Shown one piece after another: positions 21,204 to 32,231 of a stretch of 64,000 nt of DNA. How positions within the stretch are numbered: the first letter of the stretch is position 1; each line of letters opens with the position of its first letter. This DNA comes from Climacium dendroides. Lineage: Eukaryota > Streptophyta > Bryopsida > Hypnales > Climaciaceae. The notes under the pieces were generated by a model, which had not been told where the DNA came from, searched no databases, and saw only the letters and a list, made by a program, of their open reading frames with translations. The stretch is taken from positions 26,455,345-26,519,344 of the forward strand of contig OX467089.1 in the NCBI GenBank assembly GCA_950106755.1, read 5' to 3'. The translations under genes were made by a program, and so were the position numbers.

Positions 21204-22523
21204 AAATTTATTGATGCTATTGTCCAGCACTTCCAGAACATCAATCCTGATAAGGATGGTGCTTCGATCAAACTAAAGACCCATGGACTTGAAAAATGAA
21301 ATCGAGATTATAACTTTGTCCGACGACATGTGGTCATTTTGGGAGCGCTTCCTGACGAAACATTCCGATGGCGAGCTTGTTGATCTCGTATCCCTGAACC
21401 TGTACAAGGATACAAACTGAAAAACTCTTCCCTAAAAAAGGAGTTCTTTAGGCACTATGGATGGTTTACGGACATGGACTACAAAGTCCTTGCCCAACAT
21501 TTGTTAGCTGAAACACCGGGGCGAAAGGCTGTGTACCCAAAAGTCATGGTACTTAAGAACAGAATCTTGGTGCCTAACAGTTTAGCACATGGAGAGTGAA
21601 TAGAGCGACGAAAGCGAAAGAAAGTCATACTTCAAGACTTGATGGCTATAAACCCAGCACTAAAATTCTTTGGAACCGGAAGAGACGTTGCTCACACCAC
21701 GTGGAAGGCCTGGAAAGCCAGGCATCGGTTTTCTTCCGGGACGTAGGATTTTTTGTTGTCTTACTCCAAAGCGGGGTAATTTACTAGTCGTTTGAAGAAC
21801 GACGCATGGCTGAAGCGGTCGAAGGACCTGGAAAAGTTTTATCCTCAAGTCTTCTACATGTTTTGCCGCTTCATGAAACTCAAGTACCAATTGAAGGACC
21901 CTATAGGTGGAGTGCAGACGCGAGGTATTGATGTTGCGGGGAAGACATTAGTGAAGAGCTTGCAATACCAGTATCATCCCCGGAACATAAACCTTGCTGT
22001 GTTGGACGCGAGGCATATCCCTAGTTTTGTCAACATGGAGAAGGTGGCATCCTTGGACCTTTTTCTGAGCTTTCTTTAGGAAAAGCTCAAACCAAAAATG
22101 ACAGAGCCAAACGTCTGGTTCCTCATTCTGCGGGGAAAAGATGATTTCAAAGCGGCGTTTAAGTTTGCAGCATACAAACTCAAAGAGTATGACCACGCCA
22201 AATCTTTTTATATTCCAAGCAAGGTAGAGATGCTGGGGAACATCACCAGCTGATCCACAGCTCCCGACGTGCCACTTGTCTTCCTCTTCGAAAAAGGAAG
22301 TGAGTTTGCGGCCAAGGTCCCCCAGAATAGGAAACCTGAATACGATACACCGATATCCTGTATCTATTATTCTGACGCCTCGAAGAACACGGAGGCGAAG
22401 TGGAGGATACATCCAACAGAACTCAGAATGGAGTTCTATCTGTAGATCCTCCAAGATTTTGCAGTTCCTGAGGAAAATGTCTTGGGACTGTACGTAGGCT
22501 CTAAATTCATGTTAGCATCTAAG
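21204..22523 (+). pseudogene. large decayed exon ending in a methyltransferase-like motif
   Basis: After a CAG acceptor, coding segments read KEFFRHYGWFTDMDYKVLAQ, YPKVMVLKNRILVPN, ALKFFGTGRDVAHTTWKAW, FYPQVFYMFCRFMKLKYQLK, YHPRNINLAVLDARHIPSF, PNVWFLILRGKDDFKAAFK, FYIPSKVEMLGNITS, PDVPLVFLFEKGSEF and ELRMEFYL-ILQDFAVPEE, then NVLGLYVGSKFMLASK and a donor GTTAGT. The last part resembles the motif VLDPFxGSGTTLxAA of class D DNA methyltransferases, but with the catalytic-type acidic and Gly residues changed. Stops are all TAG or TGA. Function is not established; the family looks real because the frame is coherent over more than 1 kb. Confidence 0.45.
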
Positions 22524-22704
22524 GTTAGTTTCTTACTCTGTACAAGTTATCGTCGACTCGATGATAACTAGGTAGTTTGTGCCTCTGGCTTGTATTATGA
22601 TTTCTGTGGTTTTTGTCAATATTATGTTATCGTCGAGTCAACGATGACTGGAGTTGGTGCATTATTGATTTCTTACATACACTTCACTTCTCCATCTTTA
22701 CAGA

Positions 22705-24365
22705 TGTTCGGGGCTTATTTTTACGGATTTAGTGATTGAAAAGATGCGAAGTCTCTCTTGAAGATCTCTTATTTGGCGAGGAAGATGGACATGAACGACT
22801 ATTTGTTTTTGAACTCGCCTTACACAATTACATATGTCCACCCCATCTCTCAAGATGCAAAGGAAGTTAGCTCTCCTTCATCCCCAGCCAAGAATTATGT
22901 ATCTCTAGCTGACGTGCCGGAACTCAGGCAATATAGGCAGGAGACCGCTGGCTCGCAAGTCTGTAATGATACGGGGATAGAGGGCATTGATGAATATGGA
23001 ACGAATATGTTCCAAATCTATTCATGGATGTCCGCTCCAACTGTTCCTATCGACCTTCCAAGTGCGAGTCAATGTATGCAAGGAAATCCTACGGAGACCC
23101 AAGGAGAGCCATTGGGCTCGCAAGGAGAGCCATTGGAGTCGCAAAATGTAGCAGGGCACAAGGAGGCAGAACCGGAAGTTGCTGCAGTCCAACAACCCTT
23201 ACCGGTTTGTCCTATAAATTTGGGCGATGAGTTTGAGTCGGATACAGAGATTGATCGGCTCCTTTGCCGACCTCAAACTCGTCGCCGAAGGACAAGTGCG
23301 GAAGATAGTGTCCACGCTGATGTGGACATGGACCCTATGGAAGAAAGTGTCATAGAAGGCAGAGCGATGCAGGTCGTCCAGGGTTGTGGGTCTGGAAGTC
23401 AACTAGTGGAGCCAGTAGACATTCCAACAACGGACACCAATTTGACCACGGAAGAGGAGACGACGATAGAATTGTCAAAATCCCCGCCCGTGATACATCA
23501 ACTAAGCAGTGATTCTTCTGATGAAGAGAAGTTAAACAGGCATCACTCCTCCTCCGACGATGACGTAGATCATGACGGGCCTTCCAAGGTGAAAGAGATG
23601 AAGCCCGTCATTGCTCGAGATGGCACTGTCATCAAGGTCGAGAAAGGCTATTGGAAAGAGGAGGAAGAGAGGCGAATGAGGCGAAAGGCAAGGTTGGCAG
23701 AGAAGGCCCTGACAAAAAAGGACCTTGATGAAGCCAAGGCCAAGAGCGAGGCGTCAAAGAAGAAGATGGCAACGATGGAAGCCAAGTTGGCACAGATCCT
23801 TCAAACCTTGGAGGCTCAACAAATGTTCCCCCAAGGTGTTACGCCTGTTCAACCTGTGGTTGCGAGGCATGAGGCGGCATTGCTTTCATGTAGCACTCCA
23901 ATCCCTAGTCAGGCCGCGGAGTTACAACGCCAGCCCCCTTATCCTCGAGTCGACGATAACGTCGACGCCGCCAACCAGCATGAGGGAAAGGCGCCATCCT
24001 CCGTCCCCCAAAGTGACCCTCCAAGGCAAAGTTCCCCTGATCGTGCTACGATAGAGGTCATCATTCCAGAGACACAGGATCCTACATCATTAGATAGCCA
24101 AGTCCTTCCTCCCGAGGATTATCGTCGACTCGATGATACCTCTCAAGCAGAGGCCGGGCTGTCTAATGCTGTGGCACATGAAACTAAGAAGATTGAAGTG
24201 CTACAATGTGTCACGGCACTGGAAGATCCAGTGGAGCCCGAGCCCAAATCCCACAGACTGAATGATCTAGTGGATTATGAAGATGACGAGGTTGTGGGTG
24301 CTGGAGATGGACTTCCCGACGAATCTACGCAGATACATAGTGTGGATCCTTACAATTTTGATTGA
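22705..24365 (+). pseudogene. 535-codon open frame: acidic, low-complexity protein tail of the same gene
   Basis: A CAG acceptor at about 22704 leads into MFGAYFYGFSD, a TGA, then KDAKSLLKISYLARKMD and an uninterrupted frame to TGA at 24365. Residues roughly 100-350 are S, E, D, P and Q-rich. There is a basic helical stretch around ERRMRRKARLAEKALTKKD, and the C-terminus is acidic (VDYEDDEV). No catalytic domain is recognised. Apart from the single TGA (Trp expected from the DWKDAK-like context), the frame is intact, so the 3' part could still be translated from the ATG at 22758. Palindromic motif copies lie inside it at 23942 and 24119. Confidence 0.5.
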
Positions 24366-24862
24366 GTCTAAAGAACTCTAATCCTACGTGCTTTTGTGGC
24401 TAATCGGACTGAAATAGAAGAATGCAGAAAATGTAATTATGCTAGACTCATACTTTTGGTCATGATTCATGACAAGGTGGTGTCGCCTCATCTTAAATGC
24501 GTGCGCTGACGAAGAACTCGTCTGTGGCCGAAGTTTATGTAGTATAGTGTAATATATTCGTCATTGACTGTATAGGCTTTTCGACTCGACGAAAAGAAAA
24601 TTTTGCAAAATGTATTTTTGAATCTAAGTAAATAAAGTACGTGGATTGTACGAAATTCAAGTGCGGCCTAGTCTAATTGTACATTTTTTTGATGACCAGC
24701 TTCCAAAAAATGTTAGCGTGCACCGCCCAATTCCAATGACAACTTTTCCTAATGGGGGACCCCAGTCAATAAGTGGATTCCAATGCAATTCCCTACTTCC
24801 TGGCTCTCCCGATTCTGCATTTCAACAAGTAACTCCATCTCAGTGTTGTCTTGCTTTCGTCA

Positions 24863-25698
24863 AGTAGAAACGCAGGAGCGGAGAGAGGTCGTGCCGCGGA
24901 ATGTACCACCCTTAGTTCCTCCAACGCGGAGGAAATGGCTAAACATTCATTGTCTTGGACTTGAACAGAGTGCTATGTCAAAGCGTGCAGAAGTCCCCCG
25001 GGGATATCAAATTTAAGTTCCACAATGTCGAAGACAATGTTCTCTACCACAGGAATTTGACTAGCATCGGGTCGAAGTTTGTGTATGCTCGAAAGAATGT
25101 CGGAGAATTTTTGCGCCAGCTCTAGGAGATCGCGGATAGGGTTGTCGTGTGGACCTCCATGATGAAGAAAATTGCGGAACCCTTTGCGGGGCACTTGTTC
25201 CAGGGCTGTAAAGCCCCTTACAATATCCTAGGCCAGGAGCGGTGCACGACGATAGAAATCGCTCCCGGAAAATTCTTTCACCAAGGGGGGAAGAAACTAT
25301 TCCTGAAAGTCCTAGAAGATGGCCTCTTCCAGATCAACGATGGGAATAGGCCGTTTTACATGTATGAAACCATTCTCATTGACGATACTCCCCTAAAGAG
25401 TATCTGCAATGTGAGTGGAAACGCGATTTTCTTAGATTCGTGGTCTCACGCTAAGTGAAGAGACGACGTGCTCATGGAAGAGCTCCTTCCATGGCTACGG
25501 CGCCTGCATGAACATTGCTTAGAAGGCAAGCTGATGGAGTATGTAGACAACAACCGAATCGGCTTACAGTCACTCAGTCGTGATGACCCGTGCCTCAAAG
25601 TTGTAGTAGAGGCCATGAAAGAGTCCGCAAGGGTCATGGGTGCGTGCTACGAGCTCGGCACCGGCAATATAATTAGTCCCCGTAATCGTAGGAAGTAG
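24863..25698 (+). pseudogene. FCP1/SCP-like HAD-family phosphatase domain, decayed
   Basis: After a frameshift near 24943, one frame reads FIVLDLNRVLC (HAD motif I, here DxN instead of DxD), KFVYARKNVGEFL, IADRVVVWTSMMKKIAEPF (motif II region), YNILGQERCTTIE, KLFLKVLEDGLF (motif III lysine region), ILIDDTPLKSICNVSGNAIF (motif IV DD) and LPWLRRLHEHCLEGKL, ending TAG at 25698. Order and spacing match FCP1-homology domains, which dephosphorylate proteins such as the RNA polymerase II tail. Two nonsense codons (TAG at 25124, TGA at 25456) and the frameshift make it a pseudogene. The Asn in motif I would remove the acid/base Asp even in the ancestor. Confidence 0.7.
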
Positions 25699-25943
25699 GC
25701 CGCGTGGCATAGGGATATCGAGAAAATTCTAGGGCGGCATGTTGTATGATATACTTATATAAATATATTGGTTTGTATAGACTATTTACAATTTTCATTG
25801 AAAATCTCTATGAGTTCCTAGTGTTGTCCTTACAAGGGTGTTGTTGTTTGACTTGCATTTCTGAATTTCGATTCTTTGTATGTCTTCTTCTGTAGTCGGT
25901 GTATGTATGAGTCTACATGAAAAATGACTATTTCTTGTGCCAG

Positions 25944-26834
25944 GTAGTAGAAGAGCCGTCCCTCAAGCCAACAAAGAAACAGCGACTCACGAGGAGTATG
26001 CTATCCGGGTCTGAAAAACCACGATCTAAAGGGTTGGATTCTTTTGCAGGGAGCGGATGCTCGGCTCCTCTATCCAAACCGTACATGTTGCATTCGGTCG
26101 TCGACGCCTCGTCTGCGGCCATAGACTACTCCAAGGGAGATGTCGAGGACGACGTCGTTGACTCATTGCCAAGTTGCGACTGGTCCAAGTCGCGCACTTG
26201 TTCTCCGTCTCCGCTGAAACTGACCTCATCCGCTAGAGGAGGGCCCATCTCTCCGGCTTTGCACGCAGAGGGTGGAACAAGTAGAAAACTTGATCTCCTC
26301 GGCGGAGAATGTCAAAGTCGTCCTGGAGTCGACAATAACATGGCTCATCCGTCTGATGCTCTACGTCTTGTGCTTGATGTTCCGAACATGTCGGCGTCTA
26401 GTGTGGACCACCATCCGATCGTCAAGGATCGAATGCCAACTCCACGTGCTTTACCTCGACTTGAAGATAATGGATCGCGACGTACCATGTCCTTGGGAGC
26501 ACGTCGGCTGCCCTCAACGGATAGTCTCTTCCGTCAGAGGGTTCTTAGAAATCATCAGCGTTCTATGCGCTCTAACTCTGGTGGGAATCCTTCTCTGTAC
26601 AAAGACAATGTAATTACGTCAACTTCTAAACCGCCAACCGGAGGATTAAAGTCCCTTTCTGCTTCCGATCTTACTCCTGGCGCATGCAGACAGAAGCGAA
26701 AGCATAATATATCAAGCAGCTTGAGCTCCTGGGGGGTCCAAGATGGTAAATGCGGGCCTGGGTATCCTTCTCGACGTGAGGATATCTTGAGAGCAGTTGC
26801 AAAGCTCAAGGATACAGAAAACAACAATAAGTAG
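25944..26834 (+). CDS. 297-codon terminal exon, basic Ser-rich protein of unknown function
   Basis: A TTGTGCCAG acceptor precedes a frame open for 297 codons to TAG at 26834. It starts VVEEPSLKPTKKQRLTRS, is rich in S, R, K and P, has no recognised domain, and ends near SRREDILRAVAKLKD. It follows the FCP1-like exon on the same strand and is the plausible last exon of that gene, as a disordered tail. No stop or frameshift is visible, in contrast to its neighbours. Confidence 0.4.
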   Translation, partial: VVEEPSLKPTKKQRLTRSMLSGSEKPRSKGLDSFAGSGCSAPLSKPYMLHSVVDASSAAIDYSKGDVEDDVVDSLPSCDWSKSRTCSPSPLKLTSSARGGPISPALHAEGGTSRKLDLLGGECQSRPGVDNNMAHPSDALRLVLDVPNMSASSVDHHPIVKDRMPTPRALPRLEDNGSRRTMSLGARRLPSTDSLFRQRVLRNHQRSMRSNSGGNPSLYKDNVITSTSKPPTGGLKSLSASDLTPGACRQKRKHNISSSLSSWGVQDGKCGPGYPSRREDILRAVAKLKDTENNNK

Positions 26835-27975
26835 AGTGACGTAGTATATTTTTCAAAGCCTTTGGTTTTTGAGTTCTCTTTATTATAAATAGAAAGGTTG
26901 TATATGGAAACCCTAATACGATTAAAGTAGTAATAGATCGCATGTATATTGAGGGTCTTCATTTTTCATTTTTGGAGATAGCTAGAAATGTAGAGTACAC
27001 CTCCACATTTGTTAGAGCATTTCTGTATACTAAGGCTTCATGCCGCTTTACATTTTGTAAAAAAAGTGGCCCTCATTTTACACTGATTTTTGGGCTGTTT
27101 TTTGATGCCTTAATGAACGCTATAATAAATAACGCTATAATGCTTCATGTTTATCTTAGAATTCAACAACTTTCCATTCACTGAAGCTTTTGAGGTCTAA
27201 TTCAAAAGTCTCAAAATGACCATTTTGTCTCAATTTAACGAATAAGGCCTTATAAAATATTCACAAGAATTGTGCAATTTCAGTTGGTAATGGATACCTT
27301 AGAATAAATAATCATAATTGATGATGGATACTTTAGAATAAACAAATGTAACTGGTGATGTATGGTTTGCCTATACAATTGTGAGTGGCTACAATTCAAA
27401 TTTAAAACCCTATCTATGGCAAGAATGAACCTTAAGCATGTAGAAATCTAGCGAAAGCTTTGGACTATAATTTGTTTTGATACAAAGCCTGGCAATTACC
27501 ATAGAGAAGATGGTAACAAGAATAGGCTACATATACATGACAAGCATGCAATATTGGCAATGGTATTTATAAAAAGTATAAATTTTTGGCAAAATACTCT
27601 ATTATCTTCTTTTTATTTCCTTAGAGCATGTCGTTACTTCATACATTGCATACAATAATGGCAAAATATTGTCTATAAAAAGTAGACTAATGATGCAACT
27701 AAGAACAAAGATGAGGCTAATTTGACATGCAATAGAGGAAATAAATGATACTTATCCTTCAATGCTATAGTCCAAACTTTGGATTCAAATACATTTTGGA
27801 GAATGTCGACTGCATGGCCCCTCTAAGAGAATAAGTCATCTTCAATCTTTTTTGTTTTGTTCCTTGATATTTTCTACATTTAGCTTTTCAAGTTGCTTTA
27901 GATTCAACTAAGTTGTTTGATACAATCCTTTATGTATCGTGAAGATTGTTTATCTTGATTTTGCTTTATCCCTAA
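26835..27975. other. AT-rich flank after the cluster
   Basis: No gene or delimited repeat seen. Confidence 0.4.
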
Positions 27976-29502
27976 CACTAAAAGAAAAATGTATTCAGCA
28001 CAACTGACTACTATGCAACTAGTGTTCAATACAACTATCTTATGACTGTAAGACCTCTCTATTAGCTCCAAATTTAAAGTAATTGTTTTATGTCATTGTT
28101 TTACTCCATTGATACATTATTTTAGTTGCAAAATAGTCAATCTATAGTTGCAAAAAACGACTAGGAAACAACTAAGAAAATATTGCAATTATAAAATGAC
28201 CATAGTTGTTTTCTAGTCGTTTCTAGGTCGCTTTCTAGTCATACACTAGTTGTTTTTTAATTCTTTCCTACAGTACTAGAAAATTCAACTTTTTTGTTGA
28301 TTTTGTTGCATATATTTGATTCACTTTTCTATTGATTCGAAGAGTAATTTGTTGATTTGAATAGAAATCAATAGAAAAGTAAACCAAATGAATACAACCA
28401 AATCAACAAAAAAATTGAATTTTCTAGTAGTGAATTTTGTAGTCGCTTTTAAGTCAAGCACTAATTATTTCTTAGTAATTTTCTAGTTGTTTCCTAATTG
28501 CTTCCAAAGTTCATTCTCATTTGTCTTATATCAATTGTTCCATATCAGTTGTAAAGAGTACCATTAGGTTGGACATATAAGACTTTTAAGTTGTTGTAAT
28601 CTTATGCAATGAATTTTGTTGATTTAAGTCTTAGATTTTTACAATTTCTAAATTTCTATGATTTGTAGATTACTAGATTTCTACAGTTTGTAGAAACCAA
28701 AAAATATGTAAAATTCAAGAAATTTTAAAATCTATAAAATTGAAAGGTTTCCTAAACCAATGAAATCTATTAAATACCAATATTTGAATTTTGAAATCTA
28801 GGAAGAACATAGTTGTCTTCCCCGACGTGGCGACAATTAGACGAACATGATGTCCAATACGTTCAATAGCCCCTCTGTTCGTCTAATAAAGTCTAATAAA
28901 GTCAACTTTAAATTTGACTTTCAAATAACTTTCAAATAAAACACTCTTTCTTTCCAATCTTAACATATTAAAGTTTCATTTTATTGAAGTGTCACAATTG
29001 AATTAACACTTGTTATATTCTAAATTTTGAGTCATACTTGAAATGAGATTTCTATAAGCATTTAGCTTTGAAAAAGGCCTTATTAGACATGTTTAAACCG
29101 ACAAATTGTTGTACGACATACAACGGCAGACCAACAATACCACATTTGGACCTTGAAATGTGCTTGACAAGACAACTGTGAGGAAAAAGGTGATATGAAA
29201 TTTTAAAATCTAAAAAAAATTAGATTTGAAACTCTAAAATCTAGAAAAAATTAGATCTGAAATCCAAAAATCTAAGAAAAAGTAGATCTAAAATTTTAAA
29301 ATCTACAAGTTGCAAACAAATTATAGATGAGTCACAAATGAAGCATGACCTTTTGCTTAGATTTTAGGGTGTCCATTGTGACTAGAGATTTCCAAATTAT
29401 CATTAGTCGCAAACTAGTCACAAATGTTCTATACAACTAAAAAACCAATTGCATAGTGTAATTGCATAGTGTAGTTGCAAAAACCTTCATTTTCTTCTAG
29501 TG
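27976..29502. mobile_element. non-autonomous CACTA element, 1527 bp, TSD TAA
   Basis: Left end CACTAAAAGAAAAATG and right end (reverse complement) CACTAGAAGAAAATGA, flanked by TAA on both sides (27973-27975 and 29503-29505). Subterminal copies of ACTATGCAA and GTCGTTT/AAACGAC-type motifs near both ends fit transposase binding sites of the CACTA (En/Spm) superfamily. It has no transposase ORF. A smaller CACTA-type MITE is nested in it. Confidence 0.8.
28271..28432. mobile_element. 162-bp palindromic CACTA-type MITE nested in the larger element
   Basis: The ends CAGTACTAGAAAATTCAA and (reverse complement of the right end) CACTACTAGAAAATTCAA are inverted copies, followed by TTTTTTGTTGATTT in both arms and a central inverted TTCTATTGATT / AATCAATAGAA. 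One end carries a C-to-G change in CACTA. No matching 3-bp duplication remains. Confidence 0.75.
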
Positions 29503-32231
29503 TAAAGCCTTCTTTTTAGGAATTCATGAAGTTGTTTGTGATTGTTGTAAGTGGTGTTGTAAGTGGTCATAGTGCCTAATTCTTGATATTATGTTAGGGA
29601 ATGCATTTGTTTGTGGGTTTTCTTTTGTCATTGTCATTTGAAGTGACAAGTATTTTTGTTTTTATAAAACATTCTTCTGGGTAGTGCAAGGATAGTTTTA
29701 GCTATGAGTGTTATTTTTTGGATTTTTCATTGTGATATTTGAGTGGTCATTAGAATTTCTAAATTTATATTTGTGAGAATGAATTGTAGGTTAGTTGTAT
29801 TGCATTGGATTTTGTAGTACATCGTTTTGGTTGATGAAATAAGATGTGCAATTTTGTTTAGATTTACTAATTTATATCCAATAAATAAAGGGTAGTATGG
29901 AAGAGATGAAGTTGTTTGTAAAGCTACAAAAAAAGCCTAGCATATGGCTATTAATACCACCAAAAAAGAGGAAGAGACATGGATATTGTTATATCCTTCC
30001 TTTCTAGAGTAGTAGGCAATTTTGTTCAAAGGGAAGGGGACGGTGGTGTAGAGCTGATAGAACCAATCCATGAGATTATTAGCAGTGCCTCCGTCATTTG
30101 TAGAGACTTATTACAAGTCAATGTAGGCAATTGGAAAGTATGTAAGGATGAAAAAGGACTTGTAATTCACAATTTTAGTGGATTAGTAGGATAGAGGATA
30201 TGCGCCAAAGTAACTCTTAAGATTTAAATTCTCAACACAGCAATTTAAATTGGAAAGGAAGGAATCGGAATTGTTAGAGTTGGATTATGGTCACAAGAAA
30301 CTAGTCATATTGAAGTGTAGGTGGTTCAAGTTAGTATATTCAAGGCTTAGCGCTTCCATGAATCAAGAGGTTTCATATATAGAAGCTAGACAAGAACTTA
30401 GACATTGGACAAATTTTTTTTTTCTCGGTCCATGTGAAGTAGATGTTTTTCAATTTAGTACTTGTCCATACCATCCTCAATAGAGTGTTGTATTGAGTAT
30501 TGTCCCATAGTTACAACAAATAGAATTTGTAGGGGACCAAAGATGATTGAGAGCATAAAAAATTTGATGAGTTTTGACCTCATGGTGTGGGATTGAATCT
30601 ACCAATGAATAAAAAAGACAAAAGAGAAATTGATGTGGATTGCTAGGCAGAACACGGCACTAACTAACTAATGAGGAGGTGAAGGTAAGTACAGACTATA
30701 GAAGCAACCAAGTAAGAAGTACAAATCATTGATTAGAAGGTTCAAATGATGAGGGCAACCATGACAAAGGGCTTGCATGAATATTTTCAACATTTTGTTG
30801 CCAAAGAATGAAAAAATAATAATGTAATTAATGTGATTTCTTATGTACTCTTCAAGTGATATTAAGCACGATGTGAGGGGGTTGAAGAGGGCTAATTGTC
30901 CTAATTGAATGTCATTAGCAACTATTTCTAAAGCTTGGAGCTAAGTTAGGTAGTGGATGTTGAAAATAATGAATGTCTTATTTTTAGTTGTATATGTGTA
31001 TAGTTAGGTATTTTTTTACTAGATAGGAGCTATTGTTGTACTATATTCTAAACTATAAACTCTAAAACTAGTCTACTTACTAGTACAATTTATAAGGTTT
31101 AGGGACCTTAAATCATAACTTAGCCAACAATGATACTACTTGTGGGATTTTCAGTTTTTATAGTTTTTTCTCCTAATGTACATAAGTGATTCATTTGTAT
31201 GAATTGTTTGATATATAATGTTTATATTTGTGTTGATTTTGTGGATTATGTTCAACACTATGTCATGTGAGAAGTGGGCTTATTATTTTCTCATTGGCCT
31301 CGACATTTGTAGAGCTAAGCGAGATTGGCAAAAGGTGGCTCGAAGCATGATTTGTCTTTAATACGATTTTAAGATGGTTTGGGCCTTAGCGGGAATTTTG
31401 GCACCTTGGTTGGAGACCTTAGTGTCTACATGGTCCATGTGGATTATTGGAGATTCATCTTTTTTAAGTTGAGTCTCTTACATAATGGAGTGAGGCGTTT
31501 GCCTTAGAGTTCTATCCAAATGTGCAATCACTCTTTAAGAATAGTGTAGATTTCATTGTTGCAGTATTTGTGAGATTTTTCTAGCTTCTTTTGAAGCATT
31601 TCTTCATGTTTTATTAATAGAGGAATGGTTGTAAAACCACTTGCTACACCTAATATACTCATGTATTATGGGTGTTTATTTTCTTTGCTCTACTATAGAT
31701 GTCGCCAATATTTAGTGCTTGCAATGATAGGATGTTTTTCACATTCCTTTCACTACATGTAGGATTTGCCATGATTGTGATATGTATTACAATTACATGG
31801 CATTTTTTATATGACCATGGTATCCACCGTTGGTTAAGAGCTATTGAATCTTAGTGTGGTTATATTACTAGCCAATAACGAGCCAATTACACACTTTCTC
31901 ACGTTGGTGCAATGTGTTTGTGCATGACATGACTTGGACTAAACTACTTAATTTATTCTACCTCCTTCTAATGAGATTCAAGCCTATTCTATATTTATCA
32001 AATTGAAATTAGATCACTACATGCACCATGTAGATAGCTCATATAGAATTTCTAGTATAAAAAATGTATATCTTGGGTATATGATTATGTGATTGTTGTG
32101 TGACCACAATCCTAATATGTATACTTTATACATTGGAGATTCAACATGAATTATTTCTATGATCTTAGAAATTAAAAAGACAATCAAAGTAGACTATACT
32201 TCCCTTATCCCTGACACCTGGCTAAACAATT
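29503..32231. other. AT-rich intergenic sequence
   Basis: Short frames near 29980-30480 have unconvincing composition and no recognised motif. No repeats delimited. Confidence 0.4.

Larger units (their letters stand above)
21031..24596. repeat. dispersed 21-bp palindrome TTATCGTCGACTCGATGATAA
   Basis: Related copies sit at 21031-21050, 22547-22567, 22627-22648, 23942-23960, 24119-24139 and 24577-24596. The best copy has two 10-base arms around one central base with a single G.T wobble. Some copies are in inferred introns, two are inside the 535-codon frame, one is in the 3' flank. Confidence 0.65.

Noticed and set aside
21948..22454. A 168-codon minus-strand frame
   Set aside because: It is antisense to the coherent plus-strand coding exon at 21204-22523 and carries no motif.
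24863..25698. Calling the FCP1-like segment an active phosphatase gene
   Set aside because: It has two nonsense codons, a frameshift and Asn in place of a catalytic Asp in motif I.
29979..30483. Two short plus-strand frames
   Set aside because: No recognised motif and no supported splice context; insufficient to call a gene.
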